This document shows positions 42,055 to 52,877 of a stretch of DNA of 64,000 nt, piece by piece. The notes beneath the pieces were generated by a model. The model did not search any database and had not been told where the DNA came from. It saw only the letters and a program-made list of their open reading frames with translations. A program made the position numbers and the translations under genes. This stretch comes from Cellulophaga sp. Hel_I_12. Lineage in GTDB: Bacteria; Bacteroidota; Bacteroidia; Flavobacteriales; Flavobacteriaceae. The stretch lies in assembly GCF_000799565.1 (NCBI RefSeq), contig NZ_JUHB01000001.1, positions 1,488,001 to 1,552,000 of the forward strand, read 5' to 3'. How positions within the stretch are numbered: position 1 is the first letter of the stretch; the number at the start of each line of letters is the position of its first letter.

Positions 42055-43479
42055 ATGAAAATATTGCTTACAGGTGCAAATGGGTATATCGGGATGCGGT
42101 TATTACCCCAACTACTTGAACTTGGACACGAAGTTATTTGCCTAGTTCGCGATCAAACCAGACTCTCAGTTGATAAAGAAACACGAGCGCAAATAAGCAT
42201 CGTTGAGATCGACTTTCTTGAGCCTGTAGCCGAAAATAAAATACCTAAAGATATAGATGTAGCGTATTTTTTAGTCCACTCCATGAGCTCTTCAACGCAA
42301 AATTTTGATAAAAAGGAAGCTCAAACAGCACATACTTTTAATGCGTACATGGCACAAACTAATGTTACCCAAGTCATCTATTTAAGTGGAATTGTCAATG
42401 ATGAAAAACTGTCAAAACACTTAAGTTCAAGAAAAAATGTAGAAGATATTTTATACCAGGGTAGCTTTAAATTAACGGTATTAAGAGCTGGAATTATAGT
42501 CGGATCTGGTAGTTCTTCTTTTGAAATTATAAGGGACTTATGCGAAAAATTGCCGTTTATGATTACGCCAAAATGGGTGCTCACTAAAACACAACCTATT
42601 GCCATTAGAGATGTCATGAGCTTTTTAACCGGTGTTTTAGGAAACGAGAAAACCTATAATGACTCCTTTGATATTGCCGGTCCGAATGTATTGACGTATA
42701 AAGAAATGTTACACCAATATGCGGCCGCTAGAGGGTTTAAAAATTGGATTGTAACTGTCCCAGTGATGACGCCTAAACTTTCTTCGTACTGGTTATACTT
42801 CGTTACCTCAACCTCCTACAAGTTAGCCGCTAACTTAGTAGACAGCATGAAAATGGAGGTGGTGGCTAAAGATAAAAGACTTCAAGAAATTTTAGGCATA
42901 GAACCCTACTCGTATCGCGAAGCTATTGACATGGCCTTTAAAAAAATAGAACAAAACCTAGTGGTAAGTAGCTGGAAAGACAGTATGGTCAGCGGTCGAT
43001 TTCAAAAAAACTTAGCTAAGTTTATTCAGGTACCTAAATTTGGCGTGTTGACCGATACCAAAACCTTGAAAATTTCAGATCCTGAGCGGGTACTACAAAA
43101 TATTTGGAAAATTGGCGGAGAAACTGGTTGGTATTATGGAAATTGGCTCTGGAAAATACGAGGCTTACTCGATAAAATATCAGGGGGTGTTGGCTTGCGA
43201 AGAGGGAGAACCCATTCTAACAAAATATATGCTGGCGATGCCTTAGATTTTTGGCGTGTGCTTTTGGCCGATAAAAAAGAGAAACGCTTACTGCTTTTTG
43301 CCGAAATGAGGCTGCCAGGAGAAGCTTGGTTAGAATTTAGAATTGACGAACATAATGTACTCCACCAAACTGCTACGTTTAGACCTAGAGGCTTACGCGG
43401 TAGACTTTACTGGTACAGTATAGTTCCCTTTCATTATTTTATTTTTGGAGGTATGATTCGCGGAATTGCTAATAGCTGA
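42055..43479 (+). CDS. SDR-type NAD(P)-binding protein with DUF2867 domain
   Basis: About 474 residues from the ATG at 42055. An upstream in-frame ATG at 42016 would add 13 residues ahead of the Rossmann strand and is unlikely. The N-terminal half (1-300) is an atypical short-chain dehydrogenase: MKILLTGANGYIGMRLLPQL is the nucleotide loop, followed by VAYFLVHSM and TVLRAGIIVGSGSSSFEII. The C-terminal 150 residues (GGETGWYYGNWLWKIRG, FRPRGLRGRLYWYSIVP) match DUF2867. Proteins of this build are often called YbjT-like or NAD(P)H-binding; the physiological role is open. Confidence 0.85.
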   Translation: MKILLTGANGYIGMRLLPQLLELGHEVICLVRDQTRLSVDKETRAQISIVEIDFLEPVAENKIPKDIDVAYFLVHSMSSSTQNFDKKEAQTAHTFNAYMAQTNVTQVIYLSGIVNDEKLSKHLSSRKNVEDILYQGSFKLTVLRAGIIVGSGSSSFEIIRDLCEKLPFMITPKWVLTKTQPIAIRDVMSFLTGVLGNEKTYNDSFDIAGPNVLTYKEMLHQYAAARGFKNWIVTVPVMTPKLSSYWLYFVTSTSYKLAANLVDSMKMEVVAKDKRLQEILGIEPYSYREAIDMAFKKIEQNLVVSSWKDSMVSGRFQKNLAKFIQVPKFGVLTDTKTLKISDPERVLQNIWKIGGETGWYYGNWLWKIRGLLDKISGGVGLRRGRTHSNKIYAGDALDFWRVLLADKKEKRLLLFAEMRLPGEAWLEFRIDEHNVLHQTATFRPRGLRGRLYWYSIVPFHYFIFGGMIRGIANS

Positions 43480-43510
43480 AACAATTGAAAATGGCAGGTT
43501 AAAAATGAAA

Positions 43511-43533
43511 AAAGCTTAACATTAATGAGCTTT
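43511..43533 (-). terminator. Possible terminator downstream of ctlX
   Basis: A 6-bp stem AAAGCT (43511-43516) and AGCTTT (43528-43533) with an 11-nt loop; on the minus strand it is followed by a T tract. It lies about 85 bp after the ctlX stop. The short stem makes this a weak call. Confidence 0.35.
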
Positions 43534-43618
43534 CAAGATGCTGTCGATTTGAACTATTCATTCTCCAAGATTAGCTTTATGTATTCCACATGTTTAATTC
43601 GTCATTTTCAAGGTTTAA

Positions 43619-44548
43619 TTATTTTTTAGGCAAGAATACTTCTGCCATCATACAGCGCGCGCTGCCTCCACCACAAGTTTCAATAGTTTCTAAAGAGCTA
43701 TGTAGTATTTCGCAATGCTTTGTGATACTTTTCACTTGTTCTGGATGAAGACTGTTGTAGGCCGAAGAACTCATGACTAAATAAGGCTTGTTGTTTTTAC
43801 CCAAAACCTGCAACATATTCCCTGCAAATTGATGCATTTGAGATTCAGAAATTCTGATGATTTCTTTACCATCATGACTTAAGTGATCTAACACGATTTT
43901 ACGTTCTTTTTTATTGTCGATCGTATCTGGACAAATTACGGCAAAGTTTTCACCGATACACATCATTACATTGGTATGGTATATCGGCATTCTTTTACCA
44001 TCAACGGATTGGTTCGCCGTAAAAATAACAGGGAAATAATCAAAATCTTCACAAAACTCAATAAATAATTCTTCGTCTGCGCGTTCAGATAAAGCGCAGT
44101 AGGCTTTTTTATTGGTGCGATCTAAAGCAATACTACCGGTACCCTCTAAGAAAAAACCTTCTTCTTCTGCCGAAGTATAGTCCACCACATTCGATATTTC
44201 AAAGCCATGTGTTTCTATAATATCTAAGATGTCTTCACGACGTTCATCTCTTCTGTTTTCGGCAAACATAGGAAACAAACCTACGGTACCATCTTCATGA
44301 AAAGAAATCCAATTATTTGGAAAAACTGAATCTGGGGTGTCTGGATTTTTAGTATCATCAACCACCATAACGTCAATACCTTTTGCTTTCAAAACTGCAA
44401 CAAATGTATCAAATTCGCTTTGTGCCTTGCTATTGATTTCAGTTTGTATAATATTTAAATCTTCCTGAAAATAATTATTGACAGCCGTTTGCTCATTCAT
44501 TCGAAAACTAACGGGCCTGATCATTAAAATAGAATTGGTTGTTTGCAT
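43619..44548 (-). CDS. ctlX: CtlX-like citrulline/arginine-modifying pentein hydrolase
   Basis: A 309-residue guanidine-group-modifying enzyme of the pentein fold. The motif set fits citrulline utilisation hydrolase (CtlX): MIRPVSFRMNEQTAVNN at the N terminus, DSVFPNNWISFH, FLEGTGSIALD (acid residues), IYHTNVMM (catalytic His) and CGGGSARCMMAEVFLP with the nucleophilic Cys near the C terminus. These enzymes act on arginine or citrulline derivatives. It starts 33 bp after the other pentein gene, and the pair is probably one operon. The exact substrate is not shown here. Confidence 0.85.
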   Translation of the reverse strand: MQTTNSILMIRPVSFRMNEQTAVNNYFQEDLNIIQTEINSKAQSEFDTFVAVLKAKGIDVMVVDDTKNPDTPDSVFPNNWISFHEDGTVGLFPMFAENRRDERREDILDIIETHGFEISNVVDYTSAEEEGFFLEGTGSIALDRTNKKAYCALSERADEELFIEFCEDFDYFPVIFTANQSVDGKRMPIYHTNVMMCIGENFAVICPDTIDNKKERKIVLDHLSHDGKEIIRISESQMHQFAGNMLQVLGKNNKPYLVMSSSAYNSLHPEQVKSITKHCEILHSSLETIETCGGGSARCMMAEVFLPKK

Positions 44549-44581
44549 ATATCCCCAAAGGTTAAAAAAAGTACGTGTTTA

Positions 44582-45493
44582 TTATTGTCTAATTAAAGGC
44601 ATGGTGCTGCAACGCAACAAGCCTTCTTGTTTTGCTATTTCAGCATAGGGTATTTCTTCTACGGTAAATTTATTAGCTCTTAACCAATTATTTAATCGCG
44701 TGAAATTTTGTTCTGAGACGATAACTTCTGGCGAAATAGAAAAAACATTGCTGAACATCTGGTACATCTCATCACTGTCAATTTCAAAAATATTGTCCTT
44801 CCCAAAAAAATTAACCAGCCAGTCATATTCCTCCTCAATTAAAAATCCGTTTTTATGAAGTATGGCTTTTCCTTTTCCGATAGGCTGAAAACAACAGTCT
44901 AGATGTAGTGCATTTTCTTTGGCATTGGTTGACTTGCGCAACTCAAAAGATTTTATAATTTTAGTAGGGAACAGGGATCTAATGTGTTCAACAGCAATAC
45001 TGTTGGTTCTTGCCGTAATATGATGTGAATAATTTTCTGCTGTGTAGGTACCAATGAAAATATAGTCATTCCAAGGCATGACATCACCACCTTCAATATG
45101 TGCTGCTTCCGGCAAGTGAATAATTTTGTGCGGTTGTATTTCTTCGAGAATATGCTGTATGGCCAAAAACTCTTCTTCCCGATCTGGTAATATGTTCGCT
45201 TTAAACAAAAAGTCATCAATGACAAATGCAATGTCTCGTGAAAATATTTGGTTACAATCTTTAAGTACTTTGGGTCGAAAAACCTGAACATTATACTTTT
45301 TCAAAACCTTTTCAAAAGCATCCATTTCTTTTACCATATCTTTTTCTAAAGGATATGTACCAGCAAGGATATGCTCTAATGATTTAGGATCATACGCATC
45401 TTCAGCTTTTGGAGTTGGTCCACAGCTTTCAGCGGTTCCTAAGATAACAGCTTTTAAGGTGTCTGTTTCGTTTTTAATATTTAGCTGAAGCAT
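44582..45493 (-). CDS. Arginine deiminase/amidinotransferase-family protein
   Basis: A 303-residue pentein-fold protein related to arginine deiminase, dimethylarginine hydrolase and glycine amidinotransferase. AVILGTAESCGPTP lies at the N terminus. RDIAFVIDDF, HIEGGDVMPW (acid), ALHLDCCFQPIG (catalytic His) and LRCSTMPLIRQ (catalytic Cys near the C terminus) give the Cys-His-acid set. The first enzyme of an apparent two-gene unit with ctlX, it suggests that the strain processes arginine or citrulline derivatives. The reaction could be hydrolysis of the guanidine or an amidino transfer. Confidence 0.82.
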   Translation of the reverse strand: MLQLNIKNETDTLKAVILGTAESCGPTPKAEDAYDPKSLEHILAGTYPLEKDMVKEMDAFEKVLKKYNVQVFRPKVLKDCNQIFSRDIAFVIDDFLFKANILPDREEEFLAIQHILEEIQPHKIIHLPEAAHIEGGDVMPWNDYIFIGTYTAENYSHHITARTNSIAVEHIRSLFPTKIIKSFELRKSTNAKENALHLDCCFQPIGKGKAILHKNGFLIEEEYDWLVNFFGKDNIFEIDSDEMYQMFSNVFSISPEVIVSEQNFTRLNNWLRANKFTVEEIPYAEIAKQEGLLRCSTMPLIRQ

Positions 45494-45550
45494 ACAAGAT
45501 TTTACTGCAAAGATGCAGCTATTTTTAATATTACGAAGTTTTTTAAACCA

Positions 45551-45582
45551 ACAAGCTGCCTTTTTATAAAAAGGCAGCTTGT
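45551..45582. terminator. Hairpin after citrate synthase
   Basis: A perfect inverted repeat, ACAAGCTGCCTTTTT (45551-45565) and its complement (45568-45582), only 2 nt apart. It lies 18 bp past the gltA stop on the minus strand and ahead of the pentein pair. It has no long T tract outside the stem, though the stem itself contains TTTTT/AAAAA. Confidence 0.7.
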
Positions 45583-45599
45583 AGTAACAAAATCACATG

Positions 45600-46883
45600 C
45601 TATCTTTTATCTAAAGAAACAAAAGGTCTTACCGTTTCGCCAATATATACTTGTCTTGGGCGACCAATAGGTTCATTATTAAGGCGCATTTCTCTCCATT
45701 GCGCGATCCAACCTGGTAATCTACCTAAAGCGAACATTACCGTAAACATATCGGTAGGTATTCCTAAAGCACGGTATATGATTCCAGAATAAAAATCTAC
45801 GTTAGGATATAATTTTCTATCTACAAAATAGGGATCAACCAAGGCTTCTTTTTCTAAAACCTGTGCAATATCTAAAATTGGATCTTTGATGCCCAAATCT
45901 CCTAATACTTCGTCAGCTGCTTTTTTTATGATTTTTGCTCTTGGATCAAAATTTTTGTACACTCGGTGTCCAAAACCCATTAATCTAAACGGATCATCTT
46001 TGTCTTTGGCTTTAGCCATATACTTTTTTGAATCACCACCATCTGAATGAATACCTTCAAGCATTTCTAGAACTGCTTGGTTTGCACCTCCATGTAAAGG
46101 ACCCCAAAGGGCAGAAATTCCTGTAGAAAGGGAAGCAAATAAACCAACATGAGAGGATCCTGCGATACGTACCGTTGATGTGGAACAGTTTTGTTCGTGG
46201 TCAGCATGAAGTATCAATAGCTTATCTAAAGCATTTAACACGATGGGATTGGATTTGTAATCCTCATTAGGCTGCTTAAACATCATTTTAAGTATGTTCT
46301 CAACGTAGCCTAAGTTTTTATCCCCATAATCTAGGGGTAAGCCGTTCTTTTTACGGAATGTCCATGCTACAAGAACTGGGAATTTACCTAAAATTTTACA
46401 GATCGCTTTATACATTTCCTCCTCAGAACTCACGTTTACTGAAGAAGGGTTAAAAGCGGTTAATGCGCTGGTAAGTGATGCAATAACTCCCATCGGATGT
46501 GCCGATTTGGGAAAAGCATCTACGATTTTACGCATGTCTTCATCAACGATAGACTGTGCTTTAATATCTGAATGAAACTTAGTCAATTGCTCACTAGTTG
46601 GTAATTCCCCAAAAATGAGTAAGAACGCTACTTCTAAAAAATCAGCTTTTTCAGCTAATTCTTCAATAGCGTATCCTCTGTAACGAAGAATTCCTTTTTC
46701 ACCATCCAAAAAAGTAATGGCACTCTCGCAAGAGCCCGTATTTTTATATCCTGGATCTATGGTTATCATTCCAGTAGCTGATCGCAACTCTTTAATATCA
46801 ATCGCTATTTCTTCTTCTGTACCTTTTATCACTGGAAACTCATATTTGTTTCCGTTGTATTCTAATGTAGCTTTTTCTGACAT
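45600..46883 (-). CDS. gltA: Citrate synthase
   Basis: A 427-residue type II-like citrate synthase, the entry enzyme of the TCA cycle (acetyl-CoA plus oxaloacetate). The catalytic segments are NCSTSTVRIAGSSHVGLFAS, WGPLHGGANQAV (His), GFGHRVYKNFDPRA (His) and the late DFYSGIIYRALGIP with Asp. An N-terminal beta domain (about 1-45) is typical of the Gram-negative form. It is a separate unit from the glycogen synthase gene (127 bp upstream of it). Whether allosteric NADH control exists cannot be read. Confidence 0.97.
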   Translation of the reverse strand: MSEKATLEYNGNKYEFPVIKGTEEEIAIDIKELRSATGMITIDPGYKNTGSCESAITFLDGEKGILRYRGYAIEELAEKADFLEVAFLLIFGELPTSEQLTKFHSDIKAQSIVDEDMRKIVDAFPKSAHPMGVIASLTSALTAFNPSSVNVSSEEEMYKAICKILGKFPVLVAWTFRKKNGLPLDYGDKNLGYVENILKMMFKQPNEDYKSNPIVLNALDKLLILHADHEQNCSTSTVRIAGSSHVGLFASLSTGISALWGPLHGGANQAVLEMLEGIHSDGGDSKKYMAKAKDKDDPFRLMGFGHRVYKNFDPRAKIIKKAADEVLGDLGIKDPILDIAQVLEKEALVDPYFVDRKLYPNVDFYSGIIYRALGIPTDMFTVMFALGRLPGWIAQWREMRLNNEPIGRPRQVYIGETVRPFVSLDKR

Positions 46884-47009
46884 GTGTTATAATTACGTTT
46901 TATACCTCGTAAATTTAAGGAAAAGCAATACGATTAACAATTCCAAAAAATCATTTATCTTAATATTAACAAAAGTTAATTTTTAGCAGTAGTTGAACCA
47001 AAACCTGAG

Positions 47010-48551
47010 CTATACCGTTATTGCATATAGTAGTTTATAATAGTCATCTAAAGACTTTTGCCAAGTAAAACGCTCCTTCTTTGCATTTGCCTTAATTTTA
47101 TTCCATTTGACTTTGTCCTTGTGAAATATGTCCAAGACTAAATCGAAAGAGTCTACCATATTCTTGATTTTTTCATCGGTTGTTTTTCCGTCGAAAGAAA
47201 ATCCAGTTTCTAAATGTTTTACGGTATCTTTTAAACCTCCAGTGTGATGCACTAAACATGGAACACCATTACGCATGGCCAACATTTGACTTATACCACA
47301 AGGCTCAAAAAGGCTTGGCATAAAATACAAATCTGATTCTAGATAAATACTGTCGATAAGGTCTTCTGATTGACCATTCGTAAATATAAAATTCTTTTGT
47401 TCATAGCTGATTTTCCGAAACACTTCTTCATATTCAGGAGCTCCTGTACCTAGCAACATAAAAATTCCATTTACCTTTTCAAGCTTATTTAAAATGGCAA
47501 TAAAAGCTTCTGGATTATGCATGATAAAATAAAACTTTTGTTCTGTGAGCCTAGCAACACTTGACACAATAAATTCAGGCCTTTTATCTACATATTCCAT
47601 TATTTTTTCACCCGTATGCGCTAAAAAATCTGATTTATACTTTTTATCCTCTTCTTGAAGCCATCCAAAAAGTGCTTTAACCGTATTTCGATATAGTTTG
47701 CCAGTTTCTGCTGCCCTTATATTATTATAATTAGAGCCATTTAAAATACCAAAAAGTCTACCCTCTTGATCTGCTATTTTTAAATCTTCCTCTAAGTTTT
47801 CGCCTCCAATGAATTCCGGAGGGCGACTAGGAAGCATAATATCCTCTTTATAAGAGGGCGAAACCGTATGCACGGCATCAGCAAAGCGAACACCTACCGC
47901 CATGAGATTAATACAATCTTGATACCTATAATCTCTTAAATTTTCATAATCAATAGGGATTCCTGGAAACCAGTTCTGAATGGATGAATAATTATCATGA
48001 AAAGGCCTAATCCCTTGAATAGCGAGGTTGTGAATTGTGTACACAAACCTAATTTGTTTTAAAATTGAAAACTCAGGATGATATTTTCTTAAATACAATA
48101 ACAAACTCGAATGCCAATCATGTAAATGTGCAATATCTACGGTACCAAATGCATTTTGTTTCACTGCCTGAGCCACCGCGGTACAAAAAATAAAATATTT
48201 AATAGCATCCGTAAAAAAAGGCTCTTTAGGATCATTGTGGTAAATATGTGCAATATCGCCAGCTTCAATCTCCGGATGGTGAATTACATAATGTGTTAAG
48301 TTATCAAACTCCTTTTTAGGTTTTACTTTATAAAGTTCTGCCGTATATGTTAAGCCTCTTAAATTAAATTCTAGGTTCATTATGAATTCACCATTCGTAT
48401 GAAGTCTTGAATAGGAAGGAACCACAATATGTGCGCTATCGCCTCGTTCTGAAATTTGTCGAGGGACATCTCTTACCACGTCGCCCATACCTCCTGCTTT
48501 ACATTTAGGAATAGCGTCATTCTCAGCAGCAACAAAAAGAAAATTATTCAT
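47010..48551 (-). CDS. glgA: GT5-family glycogen (starch) synthase
   Basis: A 513-residue glycosyltransferase of family GT5 that extends alpha-1,4-glucan from ADP- or UDP-glucose. PKCKAGGMGDVVRDVP is the nucleotide-sugar loop (KTGGL in E. coli). HLHDWHSSLL, YTIHNLAIQG, NGSNYNNI and SSVARLTEQKFYF (Arg and Lys kept, but the Gly after Lys is Phe) follow. SLFEPCGISQMLAMRNGVPCLVHHTGGLKDTV holds the catalytic Glu. No glgC, glgB or other glycogen gene lies nearby. The divergent QKFY segment and isolated position make a role other than bulk glycogen possible. Confidence 0.85.
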   Translation of the reverse strand: MNNFLFVAAENDAIPKCKAGGMGDVVRDVPRQISERGDSAHIVVPSYSRLHTNGEFIMNLEFNLRGLTYTAELYKVKPKKEFDNLTHYVIHHPEIEAGDIAHIYHNDPKEPFFTDAIKYFIFCTAVAQAVKQNAFGTVDIAHLHDWHSSLLLYLRKYHPEFSILKQIRFVYTIHNLAIQGIRPFHDNYSSIQNWFPGIPIDYENLRDYRYQDCINLMAVGVRFADAVHTVSPSYKEDIMLPSRPPEFIGGENLEEDLKIADQEGRLFGILNGSNYNNIRAAETGKLYRNTVKALFGWLQEEDKKYKSDFLAHTGEKIMEYVDKRPEFIVSSVARLTEQKFYFIMHNPEAFIAILNKLEKVNGIFMLLGTGAPEYEEVFRKISYEQKNFIFTNGQSEDLIDSIYLESDLYFMPSLFEPCGISQMLAMRNGVPCLVHHTGGLKDTVKHLETGFSFDGKTTDEKIKNMVDSFDLVLDIFHKDKVKWNKIKANAKKERFTWQKSLDDYYKLLYAITV

Positions 48552-48638
48552 AAAGTTTATGTTGTTTGAATTGTATGTATTTAAAAGTATAATATAGCCA
48601 ATAAATTTATTCCATAACAGAAAAAATAAAAAATCATC

Positions 48639-48671
48639 AAAAAAAAAGCCTTTCTATTTAAAGAAAGGCTT
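48639..48671 (-). terminator. Intrinsic terminator of eno
   Basis: A perfect 10-bp stem AAGCCTTTCT (48646-48655) and AGAAAGGCTT (48662-48671) with a 6-nt loop, running on the minus strand into nine Ts. It is 19 bp after the eno stop. Confidence 0.88.
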
Positions 48672-48689
48672 AATAATTTAACATAAAAA

Positions 48690-49997
<1,308 letters not shown>

Positions 49998-50100
49998 TTA
50001 TATTAAATAGTTATAGTAAATATACAAAAGTAACTGCTTAGAAAACAGCTTCAAAGGCCTAAAAAATAGGACAATTCACCTTTATTTCAACTACAACGTT

Positions 50101-51213
50101 TTAGTACACCTTCTTCTGAATCATTTCAAAAAAGTGATCAAAAAGATATTCCGCATCATGTGGTCCTGGACTAGCTTCTGGATGATATTGCACAGAAAAG
50201 ACATTTTTATGCTTCATTTTAATACCAGCCACGGTTTTGTCATTTAAGTGCACATGGGTTATTTCTAAATTTTCATTGGCTTCAGTTTCTTCTCTATTTA
50301 TAGCAAAGCCATGATTTTGAGAAGTAATTTCGCCTTTACCCGTTACTAAATTCATCACCGGATGGTTAATTCCTCTATGGCCGTTATGCATTTTATAGGT
50401 TGATACACCATTAGCCAATGCAATTACCTGATGCCCTAAACAAATTCCAAATAAGGTTTCGTCGTTGGCAATAATATCACTTGCTGTTTGTATCGCTTGT
50501 TGCAAGGGCTCTGGATCCCCAGGTCCGTTAGATATAAAATAACCATCAGGACTAAATGCTTTCATTTCGGCGTAAGAAGCGTCATAAGGAAATACTTTTA
50601 TATAGGCATTTCTTTTGGCTAGGTTTCTTAAAATATTCTTTTTTATACCAATATCTAAGGCTGCAATTTTAAATTTTGCATCTACATTCCCAACAAAATA
50701 TGGCTCTTTTGTAGAAACACTTGAAGCGAGTTCTAAACCTTCCATACTAGGCACGGCCTTTAATTTAAGCTTTAAGGCTTCAATATCGTTTACGTCTGTA
50801 GAAATAACGGCGTTCATGGCACCATGATCTCTAATATAACTAACCAATGCCCGTGTATCTACGTCGGATATAGCGAATAGATTATTTTTATCTAAAAATT
50901 CTTTTAAGCTTTGATCTGCTGCCGGCCTAGAATAGTCGTAACTAAAATTTTTGCATATCAAACCAGCTATTTTAACGCTGTCTGATTCTATTTCATCCTC
51001 TTGAGTACCATAATTACCAATGTGGGCATTTGTGGTGACCATTAATTGTCCAAAGTAGGAGGGGTCTGTAAAGATTTCTTGATACCCTGTCATTCCGGTA
51101 TTAAAACATACTTCACCAAAGGCTGTTCCTTCTTTATCTCCAACTGCCTTACCATAAAAAATAGTACCATCAGCTAATAAAATTAATGCTTTTCTCTTAG
51201 TTTGATATTTCAT
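50101..51213 (-). CDS. carA: Carbamoyl-phosphate synthase small subunit
   Basis: The 370-residue glutamine amidotransferase subunit of carbamoyl-phosphate synthetase, feeding pyrimidine and arginine synthesis. The N-terminal half (about 1-175) has FGEVCFNTGMTGYQEI. The class I GATase half has YFISNGPGDPEPL, GICLGHQVIALANG (catalytic Cys) and VQYHPEASPGPHD (His and Glu). The large subunit carB is not in the window. It begins 30 bp after the strong terminator behind rplQ, so it probably has its own promoter. Confidence 0.97.
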   Translation of the reverse strand: MKYQTKRKALILLADGTIFYGKAVGDKEGTAFGEVCFNTGMTGYQEIFTDPSYFGQLMVTTNAHIGNYGTQEDEIESDSVKIAGLICKNFSYDYSRPAADQSLKEFLDKNNLFAISDVDTRALVSYIRDHGAMNAVISTDVNDIEALKLKLKAVPSMEGLELASSVSTKEPYFVGNVDAKFKIAALDIGIKKNILRNLAKRNAYIKVFPYDASYAEMKAFSPDGYFISNGPGDPEPLQQAIQTASDIIANDETLFGICLGHQVIALANGVSTYKMHNGHRGINHPVMNLVTGKGEITSQNHGFAINREETEANENLEITHVHLNDKTVAGIKMKHKNVFSVQYHPEASPGPHDAEYLFDHFFEMIQKKVY

Positions 51214-51242
51214 TTTAATTTTTCTTATGTTTTACAAAATAA

Positions 51243-51278
51243 CAAAAAAAAAGGATAAGCTTTTCAACTTATCCTTTT
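51243..51278 (-). terminator. Intrinsic terminator of the ribosomal cluster (after rplQ)
   Basis: A perfect 11-bp stem AAAAGGATAAG (51249-51259) and CTTATCCTTTT (51268-51278) with an 8-nt loop; on the minus strand it runs into a long T tract. It lies 28 bp past the rplQ stop and separates the alpha operon from carA. Confidence 0.9.
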
Positions 51279-51306
51279 CTATTATTTAAACTTAATCATC
51301 ATATGT

Positions 51307-51813
51307 TTAGTCTTCAGACTTTTCTTCAGATGTGTTCTCTACAGGCGTGTCTGCCTTTGGAGCATCGTCGGTTTTTTTAGCTCTACTTCTTCTCGTAGTC
51401 TTCTTAGCAGGAGTTTTAGAAGCGTTATAGATTTCATTAAAATCAACCAGCTCTATCATTGCCATGTCCGCGTTATCACCCAAACGCGTTCCTAATTTAA
51501 TAATCCTGGTATATCCACCTGGACGATCTGCGACTTTTTCAGAAACTACACTAAACAATTCTGTAACAGCGTATTTGTCTCTAAGATTTTTAAAAACTAC
51601 ACGTCTGTTGTGCGTTCCCTTGTCAGCAGAAACATTATTTTCAGCTTTTGACTTAGTGATTAATGGCTCAATAAACTGCTTTAAAGCTTTTGCTTTAGCC
51701 ACCGTTGTATTTATTCTTTTATGTTCAATTAGGGAACAAGCCATGTTTGCAAGCATTGCAGTTCTATGTGCTTTTTTTCTACCTAAATGATTAACTTTTT
51801 TACCGTGTCTCAT
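51307..51813 (-). CDS. rplQ: 50S ribosomal protein L17
   Basis: The opening [25 protein letters not shown] is unmistakable L17. At 168 residues it is longer than the E. coli protein because of a C-terminal extension (about 130-168) rich in Lys, Glu, Thr and Asp ([22 protein letters not shown]). Such tails are common in Bacteroidota. Last gene of the ribosomal run before the terminator. Confidence 0.98.
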   Translation of the reverse strand: MRHGKKVNHLGRKKAHRTAMLANMACSLIEHKRINTTVAKAKALKQFIEPLITKSKAENNVSADKGTHNRRVVFKNLRDKYAVTELFSVVSEKVADRPGGYTRIIKLGTRLGDNADMAMIELVDFNEIYNASKTPAKKTTRRSRAKKTDDAPKADTPVENTSEEKSED

Positions 51814-51867
51814 TACTATTGCTATTTTCTTCCTTATCTGAGATTTTCTCTTCTAACAGAAGTAAAA

Positions 51868-52860
51868 TTAATCTTTATCTAATTTATATTTTGATAAGTC
51901 CATTCCAAAACTTAATCCCTTATTGATCACTAACTCCTCTAATTCCGTTAACGACTTTTTACCGAAGTTTCTGAACTTCATTAAATCATTTTTGTTAAAA
52001 GAAACTAAGTCGCCTAATGTATCTACTTCTGCTGCTTTTAAACAATTTAGCGCACGAACAGAAAGGTCCATATCTACTAACTTTGTTTTTAACAACTGAC
52101 GCATGTGCAATGACTCCTCATCGTACGTTTCAGTTTGTGCAATTTCATCAGCTTCTAATGTAATACGCTCATCAGAGAATAACATAAAGTGATGAATAAG
52201 TACTTTTGCACCTTCTGTCAACGCGTCTTTCGGAGTAATAGAACCGTCAGAAACAATCTCGAAAACTAACTTCTCGTAATCTGTTTTCTGTTCAACTCTA
52301 AAGTTCTCGATACTATACTTTACATTTTTAATGGGTGTAAAGATAGAATCTATAGCTATTGTTCCTAGTGGTGCTCCAGATTTCTTATTATCTTCAGCCG
52401 GTACGTAACCTCTACCCTTTTCAATCACCAACTCCATGTTGAAATTTACTTTAGCATCCATGTTACAGATCACTAAATCGGGATTTAAAACTTGAAATCC
52501 TGAAATAAACTTTTGGAAGTCACCAGCGGTAAGCTGATTTTTTCCACTTACAGAAATAGATACGGTTTCAGTGTCAACATCTTCTATTTGTCTTTTAAAG
52601 CGTACTTGCTTTAAGTTCAAAATAATTTCAGTAACATCTTCTACAATCCCTGAGATTACAGAAAATTCATGTTCCACTTTATCTATTCTAACCGAAGTGA
52701 TAGCAAAACCTTCCAAAGATGAAAGCAGTACTCTTCTTAATGCGTTCCCAACAGTCAATCCGTAACCAGGTTCCAAAGGGCGGAATTCAAACTTCCCTTC
52801 GAAATCGGTCGAATCAATCATTATAACTTTATCGGGTTTCTGAAAATTAAATAATGCCAT
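51868..52860 (-). CDS. rpoA: RNA polymerase alpha subunit
   Basis: A 330-residue alpha subunit: N-terminal dimerisation domain (about 1-235, [20 protein letters not shown]), then a linker and a C-terminal domain (about 255-325, [22 protein letters not shown] and [22 protein letters not shown]), which contacts DNA and activators. Its place between rpsD and rplQ is standard. It is relevant to the class II-like activator sites noted near 11.7-15.3 kb. Confidence 0.98.
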   Translation of the reverse strand: MALFNFQKPDKVIMIDSTDFEGKFEFRPLEPGYGLTVGNALRRVLLSSLEGFAITSVRIDKVEHEFSVISGIVEDVTEIILNLKQVRFKRQIEDVDTETVSISVSGKNQLTAGDFQKFISGFQVLNPDLVICNMDAKVNFNMELVIEKGRGYVPAEDNKKSGAPLGTIAIDSIFTPIKNVKYSIENFRVEQKTDYEKLVFEIVSDGSITPKDALTEGAKVLIHHFMLFSDERITLEADEIAQTETYDEESLHMRQLLKTKLVDMDLSVRALNCLKAAEVDTLGDLVSFNKNDLMKFRNFGKKSLTELEELVINKGLSFGMDLSKYKLDKD

Positions 52861-52877
52861 AATTGGATCAGTGTTGT

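Noticed and set aside
44953..45291. 112-codon minus-strand frame inside the pentein gene
   Set aside because: Same strand, other frame, fully inside a gene with intact catalytic motifs; a shadow.
45551..45582. 15-bp palindrome as an insertion-sequence end or operator
   Set aside because: Sits just past a stop codon with no promoter or transposase nearby; best read as a terminator-type hairpin.
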